Below are positions 6,489 to 13,776 of a stretch of DNA of 22,213 nucleotides, piece after piece (the first letter of the stretch is position 1; each line of letters opens with the position of its first letter). This DNA comes from Ruminococcaceae bacterium UBA1767 (lineage in GTDB: Bacteria > Bacillota > Clostridia > Oscillospirales > Acutalibacteraceae): the NCBI GenBank assembly GCA_002315505.1, contig DCGX01000008.1:1-22213 (forward strand). Direction: 5' to 3'. The position numbers and the translations under genes were made by a program. The notes beneath the pieces were generated by a model, which saw only the letters and a program-made list of their open reading frames with translations, was not told where the DNA came from and did no database searches.

Positions 6489-7988
6489 ATGTTTGTAATG
6501 GCGCTTGACCAGGGTACTACAAGCTCGAGAGCAATTGTTTTTGACAAATACGGTCGTATTATTTCAAAGGCTCAGAACGAGTTTGAGCAGATTTACCCTC
6601 AGGCAGGTTGGGTTGAACACAACCCGATGGACATCCTTTACAGCCAGATGAAAGCTATTACCGATGTCATTAATTCGGGTGAATTTGACCCGAAGGAGCT
6701 TTGCGGTATCGGTATTACCAACCAGCGTGAAACAACCATTGTCTGGGAAAAGGCAACAGGCAAGCCAATCTACAATGCTATTGTATGGCAGTGCCGTCGA
6801 ACAGCTGATATCTGCGAAAAGCTCAAGGCTGACGGACTTGACGATTACGTCCGTGAGCACACAGGACTTCTGATTGACGCATATTTCTCAGGCACTAAAA
6901 TTAAATGGATTCTCGACAATGTTGATGGTGCAAGAGAAAAGGCTGAGAACGGCGAGCTTCTTTTCGGTACTGTTGAAACATGGCTCATTTGGAATCTCAC
7001 AGGCGGAAAGGTTCACGTTACCGACTATTCAAACGCATCAAGAACAATGCTCTTTGACGTTGATACGCTCAAATGGGACGAATTTCTCTGCGAAAAGCTC
7101 GGTGTGCCGATGTGTATGCTTCCCGAGCCTGTTGAATCAAGCAAGGTATACGGATACATTGCTTCGGGAATATTAGGTCTTGAGAGCATCGAAAATGTAC
7201 CAATCTGCGGTGCTATCGGTGACCAACCGTCCGCTTTGTTCGGACAGGCCTGCTTCAATCAGGGTCAGGCAAAGAACACCTATGGTACAGGTTGCTTCCT
7301 ACTGATGAACACTGGTGACAAACGAGTAAAGTCAAAGAACAATCTTCTTACAGGTGTTGCATGGAGTCTTAACGGCAAGCTCACCTATTCCATCGAAGGC
7401 AGTGCATTTAACGCAGGCTCTGTAATCAAGTGGTTGCGTGACGAGCTTCATCTTATTGATAACGCAAAGCGTGTTGATGAGCTTGCTGAAAGTGTCGAAA
7501 ACGCAAACGGAATTTATCTTGTTCCGGCATTCACAGGACTCGGTGCACCATATTGGGATATGTATGCCCGTGGTGTTATCGTAGGTCTTACCCGTGGTGT
7601 AAACTGTGCACATATATGCCGTGCAACTCTTGAGGCTATTGCATTCCAAATGACAGACCTACTTGAAGCGATGAAAAAGGATTCAGGAATTACTCTTTCC
7701 GAGCTTCGTGTTGACGGCGGTGCGAGTGTAAGTAATATTATGATGCAGATTCAGTCAAATCTCATCCGTACAATGGTAAACCGCCCGAAGACAGTTGAAA
7801 CCACCGCTTTGGGTGCTGCATACCTTGCAGGACTTGCGGTCGGAATGTGGAAGGATACTGATGAAATTGAGCGTAACCGTGAGGTTGACAAAGTGTTCCT
7901 CCCCGAAATGGATATCGAAGAGGTTGATAAACTCTACAGCGGATGGAAAAAAGCTGTTGAAAGAGCAAAAAACTGGGAAGATAATTAA
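6489..7988 (+). CDS. glpK: Glycerol kinase
   Basis: A 499-residue protein of the FGGY sugar kinase family, the normal length for GlpK. It phosphorylates glycerol with ATP to sn-glycerol 3-phosphate in the cytosol. Diagnostic parts are the N-terminal phosphate loop DQGTTSSR (7-14), GWVEHNP, the TNQRETTIVW glycerol-contact region, GAIGDQPSALFGQ, KNTYGTG, and the late VDGGAS and ALGAAYLAGLAVG ATP-site segments. The stretch before the GDQ motif reads ESSKVYGY. It lacks the HFYG-type histidine that HPr phosphorylates in some lactic acid bacteria, so direct PTS control looks unlikely. No glpF transporter or glycerol-3-phosphate dehydrogenase gene is adjacent. A strong AAAGGAGGT site precedes the ATG. 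It heads a likely operon with the Ldh2 and malic enzyme genes, since no terminator separates them. Confidence 0.96.
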   Translation: MFVMALDQGTTSSRAIVFDKYGRIISKAQNEFEQIYPQAGWVEHNPMDILYSQMKAITDVINSGEFDPKELCGIGITNQRETTIVWEKATGKPIYNAIVWQCRRTADICEKLKADGLDDYVREHTGLLIDAYFSGTKIKWILDNVDGAREKAENGELLFGTVETWLIWNLTGGKVHVTDYSNASRTMLFDVDTLKWDEFLCEKLGVPMCMLPEPVESSKVYGYIASGILGLESIENVPICGAIGDQPSALFGQACFNQGQAKNTYGTGCFLLMNTGDKRVKSKNNLLTGVAWSLNGKLTYSIEGSAFNAGSVIKWLRDELHLIDNAKRVDELAESVENANGIYLVPAFTGLGAPYWDMYARGVIVGLTRGVNCAHICRATLEAIAFQMTDLLEAMKKDSGITLSELRVDGGASVSNIMMQIQSNLIRTMVNRPKTVETTALGAAYLAGLAVGMWKDTDEIERNREVDKVFLPEMDIEEVDKLYSGWKKAVERAKNWEDN

Positions 7989-7999
7989 GAATTTAAATA

Positions 8000-8050
8000 A
8001 TTGTGCACTGTGCATTGTGAATTGTGCATTAACTTTGCATTGTGCATTGA
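8000..8050 (+). repeat. Short tandem-like TTGTGCATT repeats
   Basis: Several imperfect copies of the unit TTGTGCATT or TGTGCATTG lie in the 80-bp gap between glpK and the next gene. Such low-complexity repeats occur between genes in many clostridial and other gut genomes. No hairpin with a T-tract is present, so this does not look like a terminator. Confidence 0.6.
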
Positions 8051-8068
8051 AATAACGGAGGTATTATT

Positions 8069-9178
8069 ATGGGCAAAGTAGTATGTGATTGGAAAACCCT
8101 GCACGACTTTATGGTTGATGCTTTTAAGGGTGTAGGTGTTCCGGCAGAGGATTGCGAAACAGTTGTTGATGTTATCCTTGAGTCAGACAGACGCGGAATT
8201 GAATCTCACGGATGCAACCGCTTTAAGCCAATCTATATTGACAGAATTAACGCAGGTATTCAGAACCCTGTAACAAACTATGAAATCATCAGAGAAACAG
8301 AAACAACTGCTGTTGTTGACGGTCACGATGGTATGGGTCAGGTTATCGGTTACAAGTCAATGAAGCTCGCTATCGAAAAAGCTAAGAAATACGGTATGGG
8401 TATGGTTGCAGTTCGTAATTCATGCCACTATGGTATTGCAGGTTACTACGCAACAATGGCCGCTAAGGCAGGCTGTATCGGTATGACAGGTACAAATGCC
8501 CGTCCGTCAGTTGCTCCGACATTCGGTGTTGAAGGTATGTTCGGCACAAATCCGCTTACAATCGGTATCCCGACAGATGAGGATTTTGATTTCGTTATCG
8601 ACTGTGCTACATCAATAACACAGAATGGTAAGATTGAATATTACGAGAGAATCGGTGAGGACGTTCATCCGGGTACAGTTATCGACATCGACGGTAACCC
8701 TGTTGAAGGCGATTCGGGTGTTGCTCTTAAGAAGATTCGCCAGGGTACAGCCGCTCTTACTACTCTCGGTGGTATCGGTGAAGCACTCGGCGGATACAAG
8801 GGCTACGGCTATGCAATGGTAATCGAGCTTCTTTCAGCTATTCTTCAGGACGGTAACTATGGTAAGGCTCTTGACGGAAAGGACGAGAACGGCAACATTG
8901 CTCCGTATCATCTCGGTCACTTCTTCATCGCTATTGATACAAATCACTTCCTCGGAGAAGAGCTTACAAGAAAGAAGGCCGGCGAAATCATTCGTTCAGT
9001 TCGTGCTTCCAAGAAGGCTCCGGGTCACGACAGAATTTATTCTGCAGGTGAAAAAGAGTGGGATATCTGGCTTTCAAGAAAGGATTCCGGTGTTCCTATC
9101 AATGAGTCAGTTCAGGCTGAGATGAACAAGGTTCGTGATGACCTCAAGCTCAGCTATGTATTCCCATGGGAGAAATAA
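8069..9178 (+). CDS. Ldh2/MDH2-family malate or L-lactate dehydrogenase
   Basis: A 369-residue NAD(P)-dependent 2-hydroxyacid dehydrogenase of the Ldh2 (PF02615) fold, unrelated to the classical Rossmann LDH/MDH family. The signature RRGIESHG with the catalytic His47, the VDGHDGMGQ segment, the NSCHYGIAGYY stretch (His120) and the TNARPSVAPTFG / GTNPLTIGIP nucleotide region are all present. Members oxidise malate, L-lactate, ureidoglycolate or related acids, and sequence alone does not fix which. The malic enzyme gene next door makes malate/oxaloacetate interconversion the likeliest role. GGAGGT sits 6 bases before the ATG. The length is normal and no frameshift is seen. Confidence 0.9.
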   Translation: MGKVVCDWKTLHDFMVDAFKGVGVPAEDCETVVDVILESDRRGIESHGCNRFKPIYIDRINAGIQNPVTNYEIIRETETTAVVDGHDGMGQVIGYKSMKLAIEKAKKYGMGMVAVRNSCHYGIAGYYATMAAKAGCIGMTGTNARPSVAPTFGVEGMFGTNPLTIGIPTDEDFDFVIDCATSITQNGKIEYYERIGEDVHPGTVIDIDGNPVEGDSGVALKKIRQGTAALTTLGGIGEALGGYKGYGYAMVIELLSAILQDGNYGKALDGKDENGNIAPYHLGHFFIAIDTNHFLGEELTRKKAGEIIRSVRASKKAPGHDRIYSAGEKEWDIWLSRKDSGVPINESVQAEMNKVRDDLKLSYVFPWEK

Positions 9179-9190
9179 TAAGTTATTTAT

Positions 9191-9244
9191 TTAACTTTGA
9201 TTTCTCAATCTGCTTCGCAGACGGCTCACTTTTTCGCAAGTTAA
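9191..9244. repeat. Palindromic intergenic element between the Ldh2 and malic enzyme genes
   Basis: Outer arms TTAACTT (9191-9197) and AAGTTAA (9238-9244) are perfectly complementary. They enclose an inner hairpin TCTGC-TTC-GCAGA (9209-9221). It looks like a small dispersed palindromic (REP-like) element or a structured mRNA spacer rather than a terminator, since no T-run follows the full stem. Confidence 0.5.
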
Positions 9245-9284
9245 ACAGAAGCCAAAAAAGTAATTAAATCTAAGGAGTAAAAAT

Positions 9285-10460
9285 ATGGATTATGCAAAAG
9301 AGTCCCTCAAGCTCCACTATGAGTGGCAGGGAAAAATCGAAGTAGTTGCAAGAGCAAAGGTTGACAACAAGGAAGCTCTTTCGCTCGCTTACACACCAGG
9401 TGTTGCTCAGCCTTGTCTTGAAATTCAGAAGGATATTGACAAGAGCTACGAGTTAACACGTCGTTCAAACCTTGTTGCTGTTATCACAGACGGCTCTGCT
9501 GTTCTCGGTCTCGGCGACATCGGTCCCGAAGCAGGTATGCCTGTTATGGAGGGTAAATGCGTTCTCTTTAAGGAGTTCGGCGGTGTTGATGCCTTTCCTC
9601 TCTGCATCCGTACAAAGGATGTTGACGAATTCGTAAACACAGTTGCTCTTCTCTGCGGCAGCTTCGGTGGTGTTAATCTTGAGGATATCGCCGCTCCTCG
9701 TTGCTTTGAGATTGAAAGAAAGCTCAAGGAGAGAGCAGATGTTGATATTCCAATCTTCCACGATGACCAGCACGGCACAGCAGTTATCTGCTCAGCAGGT
9801 ATCATCAATGCTCTCAAGCTCGTTGGCAAAAAGATTGAAGACTGTACTGCAGTATTCAATGGTGCAGGTGCCGCAGGTGTTGCTATTGCAAAGCTCTTCA
9901 AGAGCATGGGTATGGGCAACATCATTATGTGCGACCGTAAGGGTATTATCTGCGACGGTGACGACCTTGCACCTGCAAAGCAGGATATCGCAAACTTCAC
10001 AAACAAGAATCATGTTCGTGGCACACTCGCTGACGCTATGAAAGGCGCAGACATATTTATCGGCGTTTCTGCTCCGGGTGTTGTTACACAGGATATGATT
10101 AAGTCAATGGCAAAGGACCCGATTGTTCTTGCTATGGCAAATCCTGTTCCGGAAATCATGCCTGACCTCGCTAAGGAAGCTGGTGCCGCAGTTGTCGGTA
10201 CAGGTCGAAGCGATTTTCCGAATCAGATTAACAATGTTCTCGCATTCCCCGGAATTTTCCGTGGTGCTCTTGATGTTCGTGCAAGTGACATCAACGAAGA
10301 GATGAAGATTGCCGCTGCAAAGGCACTCGCAGGACTTGTTTCCGACGAAGAGCTTTCAGCTGATTACATCATCCCAAAGCCGTTTGACCCACGTGTTGGT
10401 AAGACAGTTGCAGCCGCAGTTGCACAGGCTGCTCGTGATTCAGGCGTTGCAAGAATCTGA
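9285..10460 (+). CDS. Malic enzyme (malate to pyruvate, NAD(P)-dependent)
   Basis: A 391-residue short-form bacterial malic enzyme without a phosphotransacetylase extension. It decarboxylates malate oxidatively to pyruvate and CO2 in the cytosol, or runs in reverse. Expected residues can be placed: Tyr36 in LAYTPGVA, Lys91 in MEGKCVLFKEFGG, and metal ligands in PRCFEIE (Glu142) and FHDDQHGTA (Asp160/161). The cofactor motif is GAGAAG (193-198). The second half carries FIGVSAPGVV, AMANPVPEI and the NNVLAFPGIFRGALD signature. Whether NAD or NADP is preferred is not certain from sequence. AAGGAG precedes the ATG. It is the last gene of the glpK-Ldh2-malic enzyme run and ends at a strong hairpin. 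Confidence 0.95.
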   Translation: MDYAKESLKLHYEWQGKIEVVARAKVDNKEALSLAYTPGVAQPCLEIQKDIDKSYELTRRSNLVAVITDGSAVLGLGDIGPEAGMPVMEGKCVLFKEFGGVDAFPLCIRTKDVDEFVNTVALLCGSFGGVNLEDIAAPRCFEIERKLKERADVDIPIFHDDQHGTAVICSAGIINALKLVGKKIEDCTAVFNGAGAAGVAIAKLFKSMGMGNIIMCDRKGIICDGDDLAPAKQDIANFTNKNHVRGTLADAMKGADIFIGVSAPGVVTQDMIKSMAKDPIVLAMANPVPEIMPDLAKEAGAAVVGTGRSDFPNQINNVLAFPGIFRGALDVRASDINEEMKIAAAKALAGLVSDEELSADYIIPKPFDPRVGKTVAAAVAQAARDSGVARI

Positions 10461-10472
10461 ATTTAATAAAAT

Positions 10473-10510
10473 AAACAAGCTCGGTCATTTTATCTGACCG
10501 AGCTTGTTTT
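10473..10510. terminator. Bidirectional terminator between convergent operons
   Basis: A perfect 15-bp stem (AAACAAGCTCGGTCA / TGACCGAGCTTGTTT) has a 7-base loop. T residues follow on the plus strand, and a T-rich run follows on the minus strand. It ends the malic enzyme transcript from the left and the STAS/alarmone operon from the right. Confidence 0.92.
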
Positions 10511-10523
10511 ATATATGCAGCAA

Positions 10524-10817
10524 TTATTCAATTGTAAGAATATCAACAAAGCCTGTTATGTCAAAAACATCCATAACGTCGCCGTTAACATTGATGAGCT
10601 TCATTTCTCCGTTTACATTCATTATCTTCTGTGTTTTAAGAACAACTCTGAGTCCTGCTGATGAGATATATTCAACTCCTGCAAAGTCGAGAACAAGTTC
10701 ATTCACACCCTCAAGCTCGCCTATTTCAGCCTCAAGCTGTGGAGCAGTTGTTGTGTCAATTCTGCCTTCTATTGCAACTGTTAATTTGTTTGATTCATTT
10801 GTCTTTGTAACTGTCAT
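10524..10817 (-). CDS. STAS-domain anti-sigma factor antagonist
   Basis: A 97-residue single STAS domain of the SpoIIAA/RsbV type. The core reads VNELVLDFAGVEYISSAGLRVVLKT (given here as a 25-residue span, positions 38-62, key SSAGLR at 52-57), followed by VNVNGDVMDVFDITGF. In this family a Ser or Thr next to the GL is phosphorylated by a partner kinase, which controls release of a sigma factor. Here Ser52/Ser53 are the candidates and the residue before the Gly is Ala. No kinase or sigma gene is adjacent. It lies 23 bp after the HD-hydrolase stop with its own AGGAGA site, as the third gene of the alarmone operon, and ends at the shared terminator. Confidence 0.9.
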   Translation of the reverse strand: MTVTKTNESNKLTVAIEGRIDTTTAPQLEAEIGELEGVNELVLDFAGVEYISSAGLRVVLKTQKIMNVNGEMKLINVNGDVMDVFDITGFVDILTIE

Positions 10818-10840
10818 AATAAATTCTCCTATAATATTAT

Positions 10841-11371
10841 TTATTTTTTCCAGCTGTCAACAGGTTCATATAAGAAGGACAGCTCAGTTATCGGGTTTTT
10901 CATACTTTTTGCCAGTTTCTTAACCGCATCACGAATTTCCTTGGAAAAATCGAGATACCAGTCAACTGTTTCGAGCACATATTTATGCTTAAATTCTTCA
11001 TCTGTGACTAATGCACACCGCAGATTATGAAGTCTGTCGGATTCCTTGACTGCAAACGCAATTTCATTTGCCCGGATTTTCTCAACATATTCGCTCATCA
11101 CATAGCCTTTTTGCTTTGTCAGGAGCTTTACCGCCTCAAGAACCTGCTCATTTGAAAGAGCAAGAATCTCCTCTTCCGTGGCATCGGTATCCTCTAACAA
11201 ATCGTGAAAAAGACCTGCAATCTGAAAATCCACACCGTAGCCCTTGTCACGAATATATTCGCTGACCGCAATCGGATGAATAATATACGGTACTCCATCC
11301 TTACGAAATTGTCCGTCGTGCTTTTCCGTTGCAAATTCAAGCGCTTTCTGATATTTAATTTCGTCTGTCAT
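10841..11371 (-). CDS. Stand-alone HD-domain alarmone hydrolase-like protein
   Basis: A 176-residue HD protein resembling the hydrolase half of Rel/SpoT enzymes, which removes the 3'-pyrophosphate from (p)ppGpp in a Mn-dependent reaction. All expected residues can be placed with the same spacing as in long Rel proteins: Arg23 in GQFRKDG, His32 in YIIHP, His56-Asp57, Glu60-Asp61 (FHDLLEDT), and Asp112 with Asn116 in SDRLHN. There is no synthetase, TGS or ACT domain. The ATG at 11371 is chosen because GGAGA, formed by the end of the synthetase gene, lies just upstream; longer in-frame starts (11383, 11449) have weaker support. The start is 1 base beyond the upstream stop at 11373, so the two genes are tightly coupled. 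It could be a housekeeping small alarmone hydrolase or an antitoxin to the neighbour. Confidence 0.88.
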   Translation of the reverse strand: MTDEIKYQKALEFATEKHDGQFRKDGVPYIIHPIAVSEYIRDKGYGVDFQIAGLFHDLLEDTDATEEEILALSNEQVLEAVKLLTKQKGYVMSEYVEKIRANEIAFAVKESDRLHNLRCALVTDEEFKHKYVLETVDWYLDFSKEIRDAVKKLAKSMKNPITELSFLYEPVDSWKK

Positions 11372-11372
11372 A

Positions 11373-12449
11373 TTATTCTCCATCTTTAATTGCCTCATAA
11401 ACCGAAAGCAATCGCTTTGTCTGTCGTTCAGACTTGATATCGTCACCATAAGTGAGCTTCATGAATTCTTTCATCTGTTCCTCAGAATAGCCTGCATTAA
11501 TCAGCTCTGCCCTGCACAAAAATCTGAGTGCGGCATTTGAAGAAAGGATATCAAGGTCAGTTGTTTTAAACAACTGCTTAGCCATTTTAATTGCAAGCTC
11601 CCGATTTCTTTCGAGCATTCTCGACAAATCACCGAGTGTATTTTTCGAAAGAAATTTCAACTGTTCGAGATAAATATTTGAAGAAATAATGCTGATTTCA
11701 CAGTTCTCGCAAAGAGAAACAAGCTCCTTGTAAAATTCATTCATCATCTTGTTATGCTTCATATATTCGTAGAGCGAAACAGCATCAATAGAAATGCTTT
11801 CAACATCGTTGTCGGCAATTTTAGCTCTTACATCATCTGAATATGCAAAAATAGCATCACGCAGACCCACAAATTTTTCATCAGCGATTTCAAGAAGTCC
11901 TGCAACCTGTGAAAAGCCACGTTTTACAGACCTCGGCACACCGAATTCACTCTTATAACCTAAATCGTGATTAATAACCGCCCACGTATGCTGTAATGTA
12001 GTACGAATCTGAATTTCAAATTTCTTTCCGCAGATATTATCTGGATAGCCCTTTCCGAAAGGAAGTGAGCAAATGTAGTGAAGTGAAAGATATCCGAACG
12101 CCTCGGCCGCAATAGATGCTCGCTTATCTATCGAATTATCCCAGTCAACATCAAATTTTTGTTCGATTTCCTTTGCGATAACATCAATATCATCAGAGAA
12201 AAAGCAAATAATTCTGCAACCGAGAATATCGGTGATATCCTCAAGTGAAGAATATTTCTCGCCCTTAAGCTCGAGCTTTCCTGCAAGACTCTTTTCAGTC
12301 TTGATTCTGTGCTCAATAGCAAGAATGTACATATTTTCTCTTTTCGAAGTTATTTCTTTAAGTATGGAGTGAACAACATCGCCGAGCTCAATAAAATCAC
12401 TGCGCTTTTCTTTGTATTCCTCCATAATCATTTTGCACTTTAAGTTCAT
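11373..12449 (-). CDS. RelA/SpoT-domain nucleotide pyrophosphokinase (alarmone synthetase-like)
   Basis: A 358-residue protein whose residues ~45-170 form a RelA/SpoT synthetase domain. Catalytic positions are present: Arg48 and Lys50 in HRIKTEKS, Asp74 in DITDILGCR, Tyr120 and His124 in FGYLSLHY, and Glu145 in FEIQIRT with QHTWA and HDLGYK after it. This chemistry transfers pyrophosphate from ATP to GDP/GTP, or in toxic small synthetases to the tRNA 3' end. There is no N-terminal hydrolase domain. The ~190-residue C-terminal part (from ~170) is helical and Leu/Lys-rich (SLYEYMKHNKMM; LERNRELAIKMAKQLF), and I do not recognise it. It is longer than typical small alarmone synthetases (200-260 aa). 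It is the first gene of the operon, with a GAGAG site about 10 bases before the ATG at 12449. Confidence 0.88.
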   Translation of the reverse strand: MNLKCKMIMEEYKEKRSDFIELGDVVHSILKEITSKRENMYILAIEHRIKTEKSLAGKLELKGEKYSSLEDITDILGCRIICFFSDDIDVIAKEIEQKFDVDWDNSIDKRASIAAEAFGYLSLHYICSLPFGKGYPDNICGKKFEIQIRTTLQHTWAVINHDLGYKSEFGVPRSVKRGFSQVAGLLEIADEKFVGLRDAIFAYSDDVRAKIADNDVESISIDAVSLYEYMKHNKMMNEFYKELVSLCENCEISIISSNIYLEQLKFLSKNTLGDLSRMLERNRELAIKMAKQLFKTTDLDILSSNAALRFLCRAELINAGYSEEQMKEFMKLTYGDDIKSERQTKRLLSVYEAIKDGE

Positions 12450-12484
12450 ACTTCGGTTACTCTCTTTTGTTTTAATATAATGAA

Positions 12485-12512
12485 ATTATATCATGTTTTT
12501 TTCTTTTTTCAA
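12485..12512 (-). promoter_or_regulatory. Sigma-A promoter of the alarmone operon
   Basis: On the minus strand TTGAAA (12507-12512) and a perfect TATAAT (12485-12490) are separated by 16 bp, with TG one base before the -10. The leader to the ATG at 12449 would be about 30 bases. The glycosyltransferase stop is only 10 bp upstream with no terminator visible, so read-through may add to transcription. Confidence 0.82.
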
Positions 12513-12521
12513 GTATTTATA

Positions 12522-13685
12522 TTAATTGTCAATAATATTATTTATTTTTTCAGAATAAATTTCCATTGCATTTTTCGGCAAATATTTCAGATATTCCGAA
12601 TAAGTCCCTTCATCAAAGCAGCTTTCCTTGTTCTTTTCTAAAAATTCAAGCAAGCCGTCAACAGGCTCATTGATATTCTGATAATAGAATTTAGAATATT
12701 CAGAGAAGAAATCTTTTATTGCGGATTTTTCATTATCTCCGAAAACAATAACAGGCTTCGTAAAAGAAACATAAAGATACGCCTTTGACGGAAGATACAT
12801 ATTATAAGGTGCGCTGTTATCAAATGCAACGAGAAAATCACTTCCTGCCACCACAGAAAACAACTCATCCTTTGTAAGAGCTGAATGGAATCTGAAGGTT
12901 TCATCGCTTGTGCAGGTGTCCTGCGTTGTAAAAATATCAAGTGATTTGTCAAGTGTTTTGAATATTTTCTTGATTTCTTCTCCGTTTCTGAAATTCTGAA
13001 TCTGACCGAAATAAGTAAATTCATATTTTGTCGGATTTTTATATGCTTTTTTTACGCTGTCAATATCAATCAGCAACGGCAAATTAAATTGAATAATTTT
13101 TTTGTTTCCGTAATGCTCATAATATTTCTCGGCAAAAAATCCGGGGACAAAATACGCCTTGGAATTATCAACAACATATTTTTCCTTTAAGTAATCCTCT
13201 CTGCTGATTCCGGGTCTGTCAATAAATGTATCGTAGAGCATATAAACGTAATCAACGTTATTGCTTTTGCAAGCTCTGACAAATTTTTCTTCGGGTGAAT
13301 ATACAAAAAATACAATTAAATCCGGTTGCTCTTTTTTTATTATTTTGTCAAGATATTCTTCATTTGTTTTATTCAGAAAGCTCTCACCTTTGTTTGTTTT
13401 CTGTAAACAAAACAATTTTATTTTATTGAAAATCAACTTTATTTTTTCAGGCAATTTAATGTCCGAAACTGAGATAACAGCTTTGATGCTTAATATTTTT
13501 GCAGTATAGCATCTGTGATTTTTTACTGTTTCGACCGTTGTTTTGCAAAAAGAGTGACCGTCACACTGAACAATAAGCTGTTCATATTTCCCCATTTGAG
13601 GTAAATCAATAATGCAATTAAGAATATCACCGACGGAGTTATAATCGTCGGGCATATATTTAACAACATACATTATCTTTTTCAC
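12522..13685 (-). CDS. Putative GT-B-fold glycosyltransferase
   Basis: A 387-residue cytosolic-looking protein with GT-B (GT4-like) features. The N-terminal half carries YVVKYMPDDYNSVGDI and EQPDLIVFFVYSP. The C-terminal half has the beta strand YEFTYFGQIQNFRNGE, LDIFTTQDTC, the region ALTKDELFSVVAGSDFLVAFDN, and the sugar-nucleotide segment YNMYLPSKAYLYVSFTKPVIVFGDN. The absence of an obvious E(x7)E motif makes the exact family and donor unclear. The start is a GTG at 13685, supported by AAGGTG about 6 bases upstream; an internal ATG four codons later lacks such a site. It is more AT-rich than its metabolic neighbours, stands alone with its own promoter and is not in a visible polysaccharide cluster. 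Confidence 0.68.
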   Translation of the reverse strand: MKKIMYVVKYMPDDYNSVGDILNCIIDLPQMGKYEQLIVQCDGHSFCKTTVETVKNHRCYTAKILSIKAVISVSDIKLPEKIKLIFNKIKLFCLQKTNKGESFLNKTNEEYLDKIIKKEQPDLIVFFVYSPEEKFVRACKSNNVDYVYMLYDTFIDRPGISREDYLKEKYVVDNSKAYFVPGFFAEKYYEHYGNKKIIQFNLPLLIDIDSVKKAYKNPTKYEFTYFGQIQNFRNGEEIKKIFKTLDKSLDIFTTQDTCTSDETFRFHSALTKDELFSVVAGSDFLVAFDNSAPYNMYLPSKAYLYVSFTKPVIVFGDNEKSAIKDFFSEYSKFYYQNINEPVDGLLEFLEKNKESCFDEGTYSEYLKYLPKNAMEIYSEKINNIIDN

Positions 13686-13708
13686 ACGGTCACCTTCTTT
13701 CTTCTGCT

Positions 13709-13738
13709 ATTCTACCACAAAAAGCAATAAAATAGCAA
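13709..13738 (-). promoter_or_regulatory. Sigma-A promoter of the glycosyltransferase gene
   Basis: On the minus strand TTGCTA (13733-13738) and TAGAAT (13709-13714) are separated by 18 bp, with TG one base upstream of the -10. It directly abuts the T-run of the pduL terminator. Confidence 0.65.
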
Positions 13739-13767
13739 GAAAAAACGAAGCTCAGCTGAGCTTCGTT
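13738..13767 (-). terminator. pduL: Rho-independent terminator of the radical SAM-pduL operon
   Basis: A perfect 24-base palindrome (arms AACGAAGCTC / GAGCTTCGTT around AGCT) begins 9 bp beyond the pduL stop. On the minus strand it is followed by TTTTTT. Confidence 0.9.
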
Positions 13768-13776
13768 AAAAGATTT

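Noticed and set aside
6489..7988. HPr-controlled glycerol kinase
   Set aside because: The His expected in the HFYG-type loop is replaced (ESSKVYGY), so PTS phosphorylation at that site is unlikely.
8000..8050. Terminator between glpK and the Ldh2 gene
   Set aside because: The TTGTGCATT repeats form no stable stem followed by a T-run.
9446..10006. 186-aa open frame on the minus strand
   Set aside because: It lies wholly antisense to the clearly coding malic enzyme gene, has no ribosome site and is rich in Ser, Ala and Pro as expected for a shadow frame.
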